A stretch of 36,029 bases of DNA from Spartobacteria bacterium (GCA_003169695.1 PNAS01000065.1:1-36029), one strand, 5' to 3'; shown: positions 16,053-25,598, counted from the first letter of the stretch. A program made the numbers and translations. Notes: generated from the letters alone by a model not told the origin.

Positions 16053-16649
16053 ATGGACTCCGAAACAGCACTAACTCGGGTAGTTTCTTCCCTTCAACAG
16101 GGAGCGGAACTGAGGATCAAAGTCGCGCAAGATTGCGGTCGAACGATTGTTGAAGCGGCTTCCCTGATTACCGAATGCCTCCACTCCGGCGGTAAGCTTT
16201 TGTTTTTCGGAAATGGGGGCAGTGCCGCTGACGCGCAACACCTGGCTGCTGAGTTTGTCGGGCGATTTGTCATGGAACGCCACGCCCTGCCAGCTATGGC
16301 GCTGACGACGGATTCATCGATTCTTACCGCTGTCGGCAACGATTACGGGTTCGAGCAGGTTTTTGCGAGGCAGATTCAGGCCTTGGGCCAGCCCGGTGAC
16401 GTGGCCATTGGCATCAGCACGAGCGGTAATTCTCCCAACGTCATCGCGGCAACGAAGGAAGCCAGGAAGCGGCATCTAAAAACCATCGGACTAGCGGGAA
16501 AAGATGGGGGGATCCTTGCCAAATGTGTTGATATACCAATCACAGTTGGCGCTGAAAACACGGCCCGAATTCAGGAGTGCCACATCGCAATCGGACACAT
16601 CCTTTGCGAGTTGGTGGAAAATGGTTTGTTTGGCAAGCAAGGGGTTTGA
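16053..16649 (+). CDS. gmhA: Phosphoheptose (sedoheptulose 7-phosphate) isomerase
   Basis: A 198-residue single SIS-domain protein of normal GmhA length. LLFFGNGGSAADAQHLAAEFVGRF and the STSGNSPNVI loop are the family's sugar-phosphate-binding signatures. GmhA converts sedoheptulose 7-phosphate to glycero-manno-heptose 7-phosphate, the first step towards ADP- or GDP-heptose. Other steps (HldE, GmhB or HddA/C) are not in this window. With the GT9 gene at 2914 it suggests a heptose in the polymer. It starts just after the GT4 remnant, so its ancestral upstream neighbour was probably the GT4 gene. A related SIS isomerase such as DiaA is less likely given the locus. Confidence 0.87.
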   Translation: MDSETALTRVVSSLQQGAELRIKVAQDCGRTIVEAASLITECLHSGGKLLFFGNGGSAADAQHLAAEFVGRFVMERHALPAMALTTDSSILTAVGNDYGFEQVFARQIQALGQPGDVAIGISTSGNSPNVIAATKEARKRHLKTIGLAGKDGGILAKCVDIPITVGAENTARIQECHIAIGHILCELVENGLFGKQGV

Positions 16650-16677
16650 CAAGGGTGGTTGCGATGCAATTGAAAAG

Positions 16678-17904
16678 ATGAGAATAGCCTACATTGCGCC
16701 TTACCAGGGACCAGCTCTGCTTAAACAGCGTCCAATCATTCGAAATCTCAGTTTGGCTGCTCGGGTCAAGGTGGAAGTGATCGCCGAACTGCTGCAAAGG
16801 AGTTCGCACGATGTGGAAATTCTCTCGCAAGGCGAAGTCATTGAACGGGGGCTCAAATTCTATCCCGCCTTTTGCGAACCGGAGCCATTTCATCCGGACA
16901 TCCCCATCTACTACGCTTCTGCTTTGCCTATTCGATTTCTAAATGCAATCTGGTCGAGTCTTCGCACAGTTCGTCTCTTTCAGACGCGGCATCAAGCCGC
17001 TCCGTTTGACGCGGTTATCATATACAATCTCAAGCTTGCGCAGATGAGGTGTGCGAAGCACGTCTCTCAGCGCCTGGGCCTCCCCGTCATCCTGGAGTAC
17101 GAAGACGACGTGTTTGTTAACATTAAAGGAGAGCAAGAGGCTGGCTTCAAGGCGAGGCGGCATCTTTCGACCGTCAGAGCGATTTTCAACCTGGTTTCCG
17201 CAGTTATCGGTGTGACGCCGCATCTACTGACACAACTGCCGTCTTCAATACCGAAGCTTCTTCTACGCGGAGTAGTGAGTGATGAAATCGCGAACGCAAC
17301 TAAGCCAACGACAGATTCCCGGAAAAATTGGGTGGTGTTTTCCGGCACGCTCTTCAGAACTAAGGGCCTCGAGCAATTGATAAAGGCATGGGATATGGTG
17401 GGGCCTCCGGACTGGGAGCTCCATATCGCGGGAGCGGGTGAACTGACCGATCGACTGCACCGTTTGGCGGCCAATAGCCGCGGCATAGTATTTGATGGGC
17501 TGCTCAACCGGCGTGAAAACGCGCTTCTGCTTTGTTCGGCGAGAATTGGCATCAACCCGCACGACCTCAGTGAGACCCCTGGAAATGTCTTTGCCTTTAA
17601 GATCATCGAGTATCTGGCTGCGGGTGCTCACGTGATCAGCACACCAATGGGCACGCTGGAGCCGGAAATCGAGAACGGAATCACTTATATCTCGGACAAT
17701 AAGGCAGAGACGATTGCGGCGGCCCTTAAACAGGTGATACAGAGTCGCTGCTACGAACGCACTGCGGCGCAAGGGGCTTTGCAAACCTACGGTCCGGGGG
17801 CCGTCTCAAAATCACTCGACAATCTTCTCATTAAAGTCATGGCGGCGCAGACGGAAAAGGGTAGGTCGCAATTCGGTAGCTGTGGCACGAAGTCCCCCGT
17901 TTGA
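16678..17904 (+). CDS. GT4-family glycosyltransferase
   Basis: A 408-residue GT-B glycosyltransferase. The chosen start gives MRIAYIAPYQGP, a typical GT4 N-terminus, and follows gmhA by 28 bases; an upstream in-frame start would run through gmhA. The acceptor half contains LPVILEYEDDVFVNIKGE. The donor half contains WVVFSGTLFRTKGLEQLI, WELHIAGAGELTDRL and NPHDLSETPGNVFAFKIIEYLAAGAHVI, the region holding the conserved nucleotide-sugar-binding Glu (FKIIEYLA). It is not a close paralogue of the other GT4 gene. It probably adds one sugar of the repeat unit on the cytoplasmic side. The donor is not predictable. Confidence 0.83.
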   Translation: MRIAYIAPYQGPALLKQRPIIRNLSLAARVKVEVIAELLQRSSHDVEILSQGEVIERGLKFYPAFCEPEPFHPDIPIYYASALPIRFLNAIWSSLRTVRLFQTRHQAAPFDAVIIYNLKLAQMRCAKHVSQRLGLPVILEYEDDVFVNIKGEQEAGFKARRHLSTVRAIFNLVSAVIGVTPHLLTQLPSSIPKLLLRGVVSDEIANATKPTTDSRKNWVVFSGTLFRTKGLEQLIKAWDMVGPPDWELHIAGAGELTDRLHRLAANSRGIVFDGLLNRRENALLLCSARIGINPHDLSETPGNVFAFKIIEYLAAGAHVISTPMGTLEPEIENGITYISDNKAETIAAALKQVIQSRCYERTAAQGALQTYGPGAVSKSLDNLLIKVMAAQTEKGRSQFGSCGTKSPV

Positions 17905-17920
17905 GCGCTCGATCAATTAC

Positions 17921-19501
17921 ATGAACATCCAGAACCCTCGTACTCCTGGCAGTCGACTCGCACCCAGCGGCTCGACCCCGGTGTGTTCGATCGCGGTAGC
18001 GGAAGATGATCTTCACCAGGAGCACTTTAATACCGACCATCTCCTAAGGAATCTAAAGGGGCACACAATATCGAGCGGAGCTGTCACCATGTCAGCCCAG
18101 GGAGGAAAGTTTCTCCTAAGTCTGATCTCCACGATGATCCTGGCACGACTGCTGATACCGCAAGATTTTGGCCTTGTGGCAATGGTAACAACTGTTACAA
18201 GTTTTCTGCGCGTCTTTAAGGACGCCGGTCTTTCCATTGCCACAGTACAGCGGGAAAGAATCACGCACGCTCAAGTTTCCAATCTTTTTTGGATAAATAT
18301 CGCAGTTAGCGTTTTGAGCACTCTGATTGTGGCCGCCTCGGCGCCGGCAATCGCCTGGTTTTATCATAATTCCCGGTTGACGAACATCACGCTGCTCCTC
18401 TCCACCACTTACCTCATCAGCGGCTCCGCCGTCCAACATCAAGCCTTGCTTAAGCGACAGATGCGCTTCAAGGCGTTGGCGCTGATCGAAGTCAGCTCCA
18501 TGACTATCGGTGTTGTTACGGGAGTGGTTATGGCGCTGTTGGGGTACCGGTACTGGTCCTTGGTCGGCTCAAGCCTGTCCACGGAGATTACGGGGCTCTT
18601 GCTCACATGGTCGATTTCTCGCTGGCGTCCACAATTACCCAGTAGGCGCAGCGGAATAGGTCCCTTACTGACTTTTGGACTCCATCGAACGGCGGGTGAT
18701 TTTATCACCTCTGTTGCCCGGGGCAGCGACAACCTTTTAATCGGCCGAGTCTATGGGTCCGGTGCAGTGGGTCTCTATTCCAGAGCAAGCGACCTGCTCA
18801 TCCGGCCGTTGGAACAGTTTCTTAGCCCGATTAACGCCGTTTTTGTACCAGCGTTATCCCGATTACAATCCCAGCCACAGCGATACCGATCCACATTTCT
18901 GCGACTTTATGAAGCCATCGCCTTAACAGGCTTCTTTTTCACAGGCCTATTCCTTGCACTGGCCCGCCCGCTAACCCTCGTCCTGCTGGGACCAAAGTGG
19001 GAGCAGGCGGCCGTTATTTTTGGAGGATTCACAATTGCGGCTTTTTGCGCCCCGCTCGCGACTGCGTCTGCTTGGTTATTTACCAGTCAGGGACGCGGCC
19101 GGGATATGTTAGTTGCGCAATCGTTTAACTCTTTTGCGACCTTTTTGTCCTTTATTGTTGGTCTGCCCTTTGGGCCAGTGGGTGTGGCGATCGCTTTTTC
19201 CGCTTCCAATCTCCTGATTCGGGTGCCCGTCTTCTATTTTAGTGTGGGACGGCGCGGTCCGGTGAGGACAGTTGATTTGTGGATAGTGTTCCTTCGGCAC
19301 CTGCCTGTTTGGATTGTTGTCTTTGTTGTGACCTGGTTGACGCGCACCCTGGTTGTGAACCTGGCTCCAGTGGCACAACTGCTCATCTGCGTGCCGGTTG
19401 GTGTCCTTGTTGGCGCTCTGTTCATCTGCTGTTTTCGTCCGCAGCGACAGGTGGCGAGTCATCTCTTGGAGACTGTGCGAGAACTACGAAGGACGCGATA
19501 A
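17921..19501 (+). CDS. Wzx-type polysaccharide flippase
   Basis: A 526-residue integral membrane protein with about 12-14 hydrophobic segments and the N-terminal pattern of the MOP-superfamily polysaccharide transporters (WzxC/AmsL/ExoT type): GKFLLSLISTMILARLLIPQDFGLVAMV, then GLSIATVQRE and SDNLLIGRVYGSGAVGLYSRA. It would flip an undecaprenyl-linked repeat unit to the periplasm, implying Wzx/Wzy-type assembly, although no polymerase is evident in the window. ATG 17921 is preferred because it avoids overlap. A GTG at 17882 would add 13 residues and overlap the GT4 stop. The first 50 residues are hydrophilic. Confidence 0.85.
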   Translation: MNIQNPRTPGSRLAPSGSTPVCSIAVAEDDLHQEHFNTDHLLRNLKGHTISSGAVTMSAQGGKFLLSLISTMILARLLIPQDFGLVAMVTTVTSFLRVFKDAGLSIATVQRERITHAQVSNLFWINIAVSVLSTLIVAASAPAIAWFYHNSRLTNITLLLSTTYLISGSAVQHQALLKRQMRFKALALIEVSSMTIGVVTGVVMALLGYRYWSLVGSSLSTEITGLLLTWSISRWRPQLPSRRSGIGPLLTFGLHRTAGDFITSVARGSDNLLIGRVYGSGAVGLYSRASDLLIRPLEQFLSPINAVFVPALSRLQSQPQRYRSTFLRLYEAIALTGFFFTGLFLALARPLTLVLLGPKWEQAAVIFGGFTIAAFCAPLATASAWLFTSQGRGRDMLVAQSFNSFATFLSFIVGLPFGPVGVAIAFSASNLLIRVPVFYFSVGRRGPVRTVDLWIVFLRHLPVWIVVFVVTWLTRTLVVNLAPVAQLLICVPVGVLVGALFICCFRPQRQVASHLLETVRELRRTR

Positions 19502-19516
19502 AACAAAGATACGATC

Positions 19517-20590
19517 ATGCCAACCGAGGACAAAAGTAATTACAAGTATGTGTTCGTGTGCGGGCTACCGCGAAGCGGGACGAGCGTGCTCGGTCGCAAT
19601 ATCGGGAGACTGGAGAACTGCACCGGTCTCAAGAATACGGGTGTACTCGAGGACGAGGGACAGTTTCTGCAAGATGTTTATCCAACTGCGTCTGAGCATG
19701 GTGGAGATGGCAGATTCGGATTCGATCCACGCATGCACATGACAGAGACCTCAAGTTTGTTAACGCTGGGGAACGTGGCTAAGCTCCGGTCGAGTTGGCA
19801 TTTATATTGGGATAAGAGCAAGACGATCTGTGTGGAGAAGACGCCCGGGAACCTTCTTATAACACGGTTTCTGCAAGCAGCATTTCCCGATTCGTACTTC
19901 ATAGTTATCAAACGCCATCCGGTACCGGTGGGTTTGGCCACCCAGAAGTGGAAGGTCAACGTAACCTCGCTTTACAACCTGTTTGAACATTGGTTGCATT
20001 GCCATGAGCTTTTTGAGGAAGACAGTAAATATTTAAAATATGTATACGAGTTGAGGTACGAAGATTACGTCGAAAATCCCGCCAAGTATCATCAGGAAAT
20101 CGCGGCCTTCATCGGCACACGTGTTTCGGAGCCATCAAGGGAAGATAAATTTCATACCGTGGCCCAGTGGCATAATCCATCTGGTTTGCGTGTCGCGGAA
20201 CGCGTGATGGAAGGAACAACCGGAACTTACAACAAGAAATATTTCGATCGTTGGTGTAACCTCCTGACAAAGTCGCCTTACAAGAGTTATTACCGCTACA
20301 TTGCCGGGAAGTATGAGCCCAGCTTTGCGAAGTACGGGTACTCTTTGACAAAAGGGTTTGGCATTGATGAGGAAACGCTGCAAGGTGGAGGCAAAGTCTC
20401 CCCTGCCCTTGGAGCTTTGTGTTGCTTTGGGGCAGATGTCGGTGCTTTTTTACGGCGCTCTTGGGCATGGGCTAGGTGGTATCCAAAGCAGCTAATCAAG
20501 GCACTGTTACCCGAATTTGTTTTGTGGGCAATTCGGCACATGCGCCAGAAGTGTTCTCTAAGCAAAGGCGGGGTCGATGCGGTTTCTTAG
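19517..20590 (+). CDS. PAPS-dependent sulfotransferase 1
   Basis: A 357-residue sulfotransferase-family protein. The 5'-phosphosulfate-binding P-loop is VCGLPRSGTSVLGRN (from residue 14), and the 3'-phosphate region is seen as VIKRHPVPVGLATQKW. The C-terminal part continues as a hydrophobic/basic tail. It probably sulfates a hydroxyl on a glycan or lipid carrier. The cysQ gene at 2057 would remove the PAP produced. It follows the flippase by 15 bases and is followed 2 bases later by a close paralogue. No signal peptide, so a cytoplasmic reaction is expected. Substrate unknown. Confidence 0.83.
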   Translation: MPTEDKSNYKYVFVCGLPRSGTSVLGRNIGRLENCTGLKNTGVLEDEGQFLQDVYPTASEHGGDGRFGFDPRMHMTETSSLLTLGNVAKLRSSWHLYWDKSKTICVEKTPGNLLITRFLQAAFPDSYFIVIKRHPVPVGLATQKWKVNVTSLYNLFEHWLHCHELFEEDSKYLKYVYELRYEDYVENPAKYHQEIAAFIGTRVSEPSREDKFHTVAQWHNPSGLRVAERVMEGTTGTYNKKYFDRWCNLLTKSPYKSYYRYIAGKYEPSFAKYGYSLTKGFGIDEETLQGGGKVSPALGALCCFGADVGAFLRRSWAWARWYPKQLIKALLPEFVLWAIRHMRQKCSLSKGGVDAVS

Positions 20591-20592
20591 AT

Positions 20593-21612
20593 ATGCAGAA
20601 GGACGATAACGGTAGGTACAAGTATGTGTTCGTGTGCGGTCTGCACCGAAGCGGGACGACTGTACTCGGGCGCAACGTTGCGCGACTAGAGAACTGCACC
20701 GCTTTGGAGAATACACCGAGGTTCATAGATGAGGGGCAACTTTTGCAGGATGTTTACAGAATCGATACCGAGTTTGGCGGCGCCGGCAGGTTCGGATTCC
20801 ACCCACGCGCGCACCTGACAGAAACCTCGGATCTGTTGACGCCGGAAAACGTAGCTCGACTGCGAACGAGTTGGCACTTGTATTGGGATAAGAGTAAAAC
20901 CATCTGTGTGGAGAAAACTCCCGGAAATCTTCTTATGACACGGTTTCTGCAAGCAGGATTTCCGAACTCCTATTTCGTTGTCATTAGGCGCCATCCGATA
21001 GCAGTGAGTATGGCTACCCAAGGAATGAAATTACCCGGTATCATGTGGAATGTAAAGATAACTTCGCTCCATCGCTTATTTGAACATTGGCTGCGCTGTC
21101 ATGAGCTTTTTGAGGAAGACAAGAAACATTTGAAACACTTATACGAGTTTACTTACGAAGATTACATCGACAATCCTGCCAAGTGTCATCAAGAGATTGC
21201 TGCGTTTATTGGCACTGGTGATTCGGAAGTGGGCAACGCAGAAATAACGGGATCTTACAACAAGAAATATTTCGATCGCTGGTCCAAGCTCCTTACACGC
21301 TCTTTTTTTAAACGCTATTATCAATACATTGCGCGAAAGTATGAGCCCAGATTTGTTAAGTATGGTTACTCGTTGACGAAGGGGTTAGGCATTGATGAGG
21401 AAGTGCTTCGGGGTCATGGAAAAACCTCCGCTGCACTTGGCGCTTTGTATTGCCTTGGCGCAGACGCTTGTGCTATTTTGCGCCGCTTTGAGACTTTTGA
21501 TCTGAAGCTCCAAATTAAGGCACTATTGCCAGGATTTATCCTGGTGAGAATCTGGCGAGTTCGTCACAGGGCACTTCTAAGCAAAGGGAAAGCGAATGTG
21601 GTTTCACCTTAG
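20593..21612 (+). CDS. PAPS-dependent sulfotransferase 2, tandem paralogue
   Basis: A 339-residue paralogue of the preceding gene. Near-identical blocks include YKYVFVCGLHRSGTTVLGRN (P-loop), TSWHLYWDKSKTICVEKTPG and TGSYNKKYFDRW-like segments. The start at 20593 gives MQKDDNGRYKYVFVCG, matching the length of the first copy's N-terminus; a longer reading from 20476 lies inside the upstream gene and is rejected. Compared with copy 1 it gains a few residues after the ATQ motif and loses about 20 before the YNKKYFDRW block, so acceptor specificity may differ. The 2-base spacing implies coupled expression. Confidence 0.83.
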   Translation: MQKDDNGRYKYVFVCGLHRSGTTVLGRNVARLENCTALENTPRFIDEGQLLQDVYRIDTEFGGAGRFGFHPRAHLTETSDLLTPENVARLRTSWHLYWDKSKTICVEKTPGNLLMTRFLQAGFPNSYFVVIRRHPIAVSMATQGMKLPGIMWNVKITSLHRLFEHWLRCHELFEEDKKHLKHLYEFTYEDYIDNPAKCHQEIAAFIGTGDSEVGNAEITGSYNKKYFDRWSKLLTRSFFKRYYQYIARKYEPRFVKYGYSLTKGLGIDEEVLRGHGKTSAALGALYCLGADACAILRRFETFDLKLQIKALLPGFILVRIWRVRHRALLSKGKANVVSP

Positions 21613-21719
21613 GCTAAATTGCCAGATCTTCGGCTGCCCAGTGTTTACCTCCCGGGGTATAGATGAGGTGTCGTCCGACCTGTGACGCGAATGGAATGTG
21701 CGACATCCGATCAAATGAC

Positions 21720-23378
21720 ATGATTCGAGTGGCTATCCGAGTTCACCCTTCGGTCGACGCACTGGAGGCACGCCTCCAGGAGGCGCTGACTGCGCTAGTG
21801 CCGGTAACTTTTGTCAGTTGTCCGAACTTAGCGGAGTGCCGTGAAGGGGACGCGGTTATCAGTCTCTCGCGAGATGATGAGCTAGTCGGGCAATTGGCAC
21901 AGAGGAAGATTCGATGTCTCCATGTGACGACTGGAACTGCCAGGACCGATGATCTACCGATAGGTGGTAAGAGTATCCGTTTTACGCGGTCCACCACCCT
22001 CGACCAGCGGCTTCGCGGTCGGTCTCTTTTGCATGAGCCGATGCCCGGGTACTCTGGCCTGACGCCCGAGCCAGGTGATGAAATCCTCGCATGCTGCGGT
22101 GACAACCCGGTGTGGATCGTGAGGAATGGAGGAGGTTCGCCAATGCAGGTCAGCTCTGTTCCTTTGCCGAACTTCGCCGCTGGCGAAACGCCGTTCAACC
22201 AGCTCCGCAATAGGCGATTTTTCCGGTTGTTGCCGTTGGTGCATTTTTTGCGAGAAGTCACCGCCGGATCCGGCTGGAAGAACCCGCCTCTGAGGGCTTG
22301 TCTGATGCTTGACGATCCCAACTTGCACTGGACGTCCTATGGATTTTTGCAATACGCGAAATTGCTCGATCAAGCGAAGTCCTGCGGGTTCCATGTTGCC
22401 TTCGCTACCGTTCCACTTGACGCATGGGTATCGCATCCCGGAACGGTGAAACTATTTCGGGATCATCCTCAGCAGTTCTCCCTCTTGCTTCACGGAAACG
22501 ATCACGGCAAACGAGAATTATGCCAAAGCCGTTCGAAGCAGGATTATCTTTTCCTAGCCGCGCAAAGTCTGCGTCGAATTGATCGTTTAGAGAGAAACAC
22601 AGGTCTTCACGTAGCCCGAGTGATGGCGCCGCCGCACGGTGTTTGCACCAGTAATTGCCTGGCTGCCTTGCTAGCGGCTGGCTTCGAAGGCGCTTGCGCA
22701 GCGACAAGTTTGCTCGGCAAGCTGAACCCTCACCTTCTTCGTGATCCGAGCTTTGGTCTTGGATTAGCCGAACTCGCGCCCGAGGGCGTTCCCGTAATTC
22801 CACGGTTCACGCTGGAGCCGTCGTGCGAAGGGGCGATCGTTATTTCTGCTTTCCTGGACAAGCCGATTATCCCTGTAGGCCATCACCATACGGCCGCCGA
22901 CGGACTCGATCCGCTGGTCCGAACGGCGGCGACGATCAATTCGCTCGGTCCCATTAGATGGGGCAGCCCCGAAATGATCCTCCAATCGAATTTTCGCACC
23001 TTTCAGGAGGATGGGACGCTCTGGGTAGAGGCATTTTCTCGCCGCATCAGCCTGACGGTGCCGGAGGGGGTGACGGAGGTAGGAATTTACCGGCCAAAAG
23101 GAAGGGCGTCGGACACGGAGTTAAATTGCGCCGTGGTAACTAACTCCGTATCGGGTTTGGAGCGCCGACAGCACACGAATGGATCACCGATCAAAGTTGG
23201 CCGTGACGATCGTATCCAACTCCATTCGCTTGAACTTGGGAAGATCGATTATCGGCAGGTTAAGCCTCCTCAGTTTTCCCTAGGCGCATTCCCACGGAGG
23301 CTGCTCTGCGAGGTCAGGGACAGATGCATGCCATTACTCCCAAGACAAGTTATCCCAAAGAAATGGACCAGCGGTTGA
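21720..23378 (+). CDS. Polysaccharide-deacetylase-like (NodB-fold) protein
   Basis: A 552-residue protein with a central NodB-like domain. LMLDDPNLHW supplies the Asp-Asp pair (198-199), LLHGNDHG gives an HxxxH metal site (His258, His262), and VMAPPHG resembles a later catalytic motif. The flanking N-terminal (about 1-180) and C-terminal regions are not recognised. The family removes acetyl groups from N-acetyl-hexosamines, which would fit the UDP-HexNAc dehydrogenase gene downstream. No signal peptide is evident, which is unusual for an extracellular deacetylase. The start is uncertain: MIRVAIRVHPS at 21720 looks natural, while ATG 21663 would add 19 Cys-containing residues. Confidence 0.68.
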   Translation: MIRVAIRVHPSVDALEARLQEALTALVPVTFVSCPNLAECREGDAVISLSRDDELVGQLAQRKIRCLHVTTGTARTDDLPIGGKSIRFTRSTTLDQRLRGRSLLHEPMPGYSGLTPEPGDEILACCGDNPVWIVRNGGGSPMQVSSVPLPNFAAGETPFNQLRNRRFFRLLPLVHFLREVTAGSGWKNPPLRACLMLDDPNLHWTSYGFLQYAKLLDQAKSCGFHVAFATVPLDAWVSHPGTVKLFRDHPQQFSLLLHGNDHGKRELCQSRSKQDYLFLAAQSLRRIDRLERNTGLHVARVMAPPHGVCTSNCLAALLAAGFEGACAATSLLGKLNPHLLRDPSFGLGLAELAPEGVPVIPRFTLEPSCEGAIVISAFLDKPIIPVGHHHTAADGLDPLVRTAATINSLGPIRWGSPEMILQSNFRTFQEDGTLWVEAFSRRISLTVPEGVTEVGIYRPKGRASDTELNCAVVTNSVSGLERRQHTNGSPIKVGRDDRIQLHSLELGKIDYRQVKPPQFSLGAFPRRLLCEVRDRCMPLLPRQVIPKKWTSG

Positions 23379-23445
23379 TTGAGGAGCTCGGAGCAGATCA
23401 GCGCGGCTCCTTACCCGCGCTTCGCACACAAGTGACTTGGGTCTA

Positions 23446-24177
23446 ATGTTTTCTTACGAAAAGTCTTCTCAAAAGTTCTGGGGAATTCTTACGCGAAGGG
23501 AACGTTTGGGCTTGTCGTGGTTCGGTCGGCTGCTTGTCGCATCGATGGTGATGCTTGCCATTTGTGTAGTGATTTTGAATGTTCATCCATTTCTGGCCAT
23601 AACGAATCGCCTGAATACAAACATTCTCGTCGTCGAGGGATGGATACAGCGATATGCTATTCGTGCAGGTGCTGACGAGTTCAACAGCGGTTCGTACGAA
23701 CGCATCTTTACGACCGGTGGACCCGAGAATGGCGGCGGAGGCTACATTAACGACTATCAAACCTCGGCCAGCGTGGGCGCGGACGCTCTGAAGAAATTTG
23801 GAATCTCGGATGACCTCATTCAGGTAGTTCCATCTCGCGTAATTGGCCGGGATAGAACGTACAGCTCCGCGGTCGCTTTGCGGGAGTGGTTCCACGAACA
23901 CAATATGCCGGTGACTAGCATCAACGTTTTGACTGAGGATACCCACGCGCGCCGCACGCGTCTTCTCTTTCAGGAAGCTTTCGGCAATACGGTCGAAGTC
24001 GGCATTATCTCGGTTCGCAATCCGGACTACAAACCAAACCAGTGGTGGCGTTATAGCGAAGGGGTCAAAGATGTCCTGAGCGAAGGCGTTGCTTATCTAT
24101 ATGCCAAGTTCTTCTTTTATCCATCGAACGCGTCACATGACAAAAAGACAGGCCGGACTTCTCCGGCAGCTCGCTGA
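23446..24177 (+). CDS. YdcF/ElyC/SanA-like DUF218 membrane protein
   Basis: A 243-residue protein with one N-terminal transmembrane segment (about residues 26-46), followed by a domain with ILVVEGWIQ, FTTGGPENGGGG and TYSSAVALREWF, the pattern of the DUF218 (ElyC/SanA/YdcF) family. Members affect envelope polysaccharide and undecaprenyl-linked metabolism by an unknown reaction, and they are common in exosortase loci. Orientation suggests the domain lies outside the cytoplasmic membrane. A TTG at 23437 is in frame, but ATG 23446 is preferred. It lies 9 bases before the nucleotide-sugar dehydrogenase gene. Confidence 0.72.
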   Translation: MFSYEKSSQKFWGILTRRERLGLSWFGRLLVASMVMLAICVVILNVHPFLAITNRLNTNILVVEGWIQRYAIRAGADEFNSGSYERIFTTGGPENGGGGYINDYQTSASVGADALKKFGISDDLIQVVPSRVIGRDRTYSSAVALREWFHEHNMPVTSINVLTEDTHARRTRLLFQEAFGNTVEVGIISVRNPDYKPNQWWRYSEGVKDVLSEGVAYLYAKFFFYPSNASHDKKTGRTSPAAR

Positions 24178-24186
24178 CACCGGACA

Positions 24187-25473
24187 ATGAAAATAGCTAT
24201 CGTGGGTCTCGGGTATGTTGGGTTGCCGCTAGCGATCCAATTTGCGAACTCGAATGTCGTCGTCCTAGGGCTGGACATCGATGAGACCAAAGTGGATATG
24301 ATCAAGCAGGGGCGCAGTTATATTAGGCACATTGCGCATGAGACAATTGAGCACGTGGTGAAAGGAGATCGCCTCTGCGCATCTACCGACTTCAGCCGGA
24401 TCAAGGAAGTGGAGGCGGTGATCATTTGCGTGCCAACTCCGCTGAGCAAAAACCGTGAGCCGGATATCTCGTTCATTCTCGAGACCGGCCGGACGATCGC
24501 GCCTCATCTGACGAAAGGGACATTGGTAGTTCTCGAATCAACGACTTATCCTGGGACGACCGATGAAGACCTGCGCGCCGTATTGGAGCAAGGGTCAGGA
24601 ATGAAAGCAGGTGTGGATTTTCATCTGGCTTTTTCTCCAGAGCGAGAGGATCCAGCTAACGATCAAAGCAAGGTGAAGCTGATTCCTAAGGTCGTCGGAG
24701 GTTACACGCAAGTCTGCCTCGATCGCGCAATGGGGCTTTATGGCAGAGCGATCGACACGCTGGTCCCAGTTTCTTCCTGCCGCGCTGCTGAAGCGACCAA
24801 GTTGCTAGAGAACATTTTTCGGAGCGTTAACATCGCGCTGGTGAACGAACTGAAGATGGTTTATGCGGCGATGGGTATCGACATTTGGGAAGTCATCGAA
24901 GCGGCAAAGACGAAGCCGTTTGGATTCATGCCGTTTTATCCAGGGCCGGGTCTCGGGGGGCATTGCATCCCGATTGACCCATTTTATCTCGCTTGGAAGG
25001 CGCGCGAATTTGGTCAACACACCCGTTTCATCGAGTTGGCAGGCGAGATCAACACCCGAATGCCAGAACACGTTGTTAACCAGGTGAGCGCTGCTCTCAA
25101 CTCTCAACGAAAAGCTCTCAACGGTTCCAGGATTCTGTTGATTGGCCTGGCTTATAAACCCAATGTCGATGATGAGCGAGAATCGCCCAGCTACGTGTTG
25201 ATGGACTTGTTAAGTAAGCACGCTGCAAAGGTGGAATATTACGATCCTTATGTGCCAATTATTAAACAAACCCGCGAGCATTCGCAGTGGGCGGAGAAAA
25301 AGTCGTTAGAGTGGAATCGCGATAATATTGCCCGCTTTGATCTAGTGCTGATTGCGACGAATCACACTTGTGTCAACTATCAGGAACTTGGCGATTGGGC
25401 GCGGTGCATCGTGGATACGCGCAATGTAATGGCGTCTGTAAAGGTGGCGCCTGGGAAGGTTTGGAAGGCTTAA
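24187..25473 (+). CDS. UDP-N-acetylhexosamine 6-dehydrogenase (WbpA/WecC type)
   Basis: A 428-residue nucleotide-sugar dehydrogenase. It begins MKIAIVGLGYVGLPLA (Rossmann NAD-binding GxGxxG), then VVLESTTYPGTT, the EATKLLENIFRSVNIALVNE helix, and the catalytic GGHCIPIDPFYL (Cys260). The GHCIPIDP wording with FYLAWKA is typical of the UDP-GlcNAc/UDP-GalNAc group (WbpA, TviB) rather than UDP-glucose dehydrogenases, which usually have GGxCxPKD. It oxidises C6 of the UDP-sugar to a uronic acid using 2 NAD+, giving an acidic precursor for the polymer. Such acids are amidated in some glycans, a possible job for the amidotransferase at 164. Confidence 0.87.
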   Translation: MKIAIVGLGYVGLPLAIQFANSNVVVLGLDIDETKVDMIKQGRSYIRHIAHETIEHVVKGDRLCASTDFSRIKEVEAVIICVPTPLSKNREPDISFILETGRTIAPHLTKGTLVVLESTTYPGTTDEDLRAVLEQGSGMKAGVDFHLAFSPEREDPANDQSKVKLIPKVVGGYTQVCLDRAMGLYGRAIDTLVPVSSCRAAEATKLLENIFRSVNIALVNELKMVYAAMGIDIWEVIEAAKTKPFGFMPFYPGPGLGGHCIPIDPFYLAWKAREFGQHTRFIELAGEINTRMPEHVVNQVSAALNSQRKALNGSRILLIGLAYKPNVDDERESPSYVLMDLLSKHAAKVEYYDPYVPIIKQTREHSQWAEKKSLEWNRDNIARFDLVLIATNHTCVNYQELGDWARCIVDTRNVMASVKVAPGKVWKA

Positions 25474-25598
25474 GCTGCAAACGTGGCAAGTTTCAGGGAG
25501 ATTGGTCAAGAGCGGTTCTTGTCAGCCGGCTTTCTTCGGTCTTGTCGCGAGTTTCTGGATCGTCCGGCACAACATTTCCTGTGCACCGAGCGCGACTT

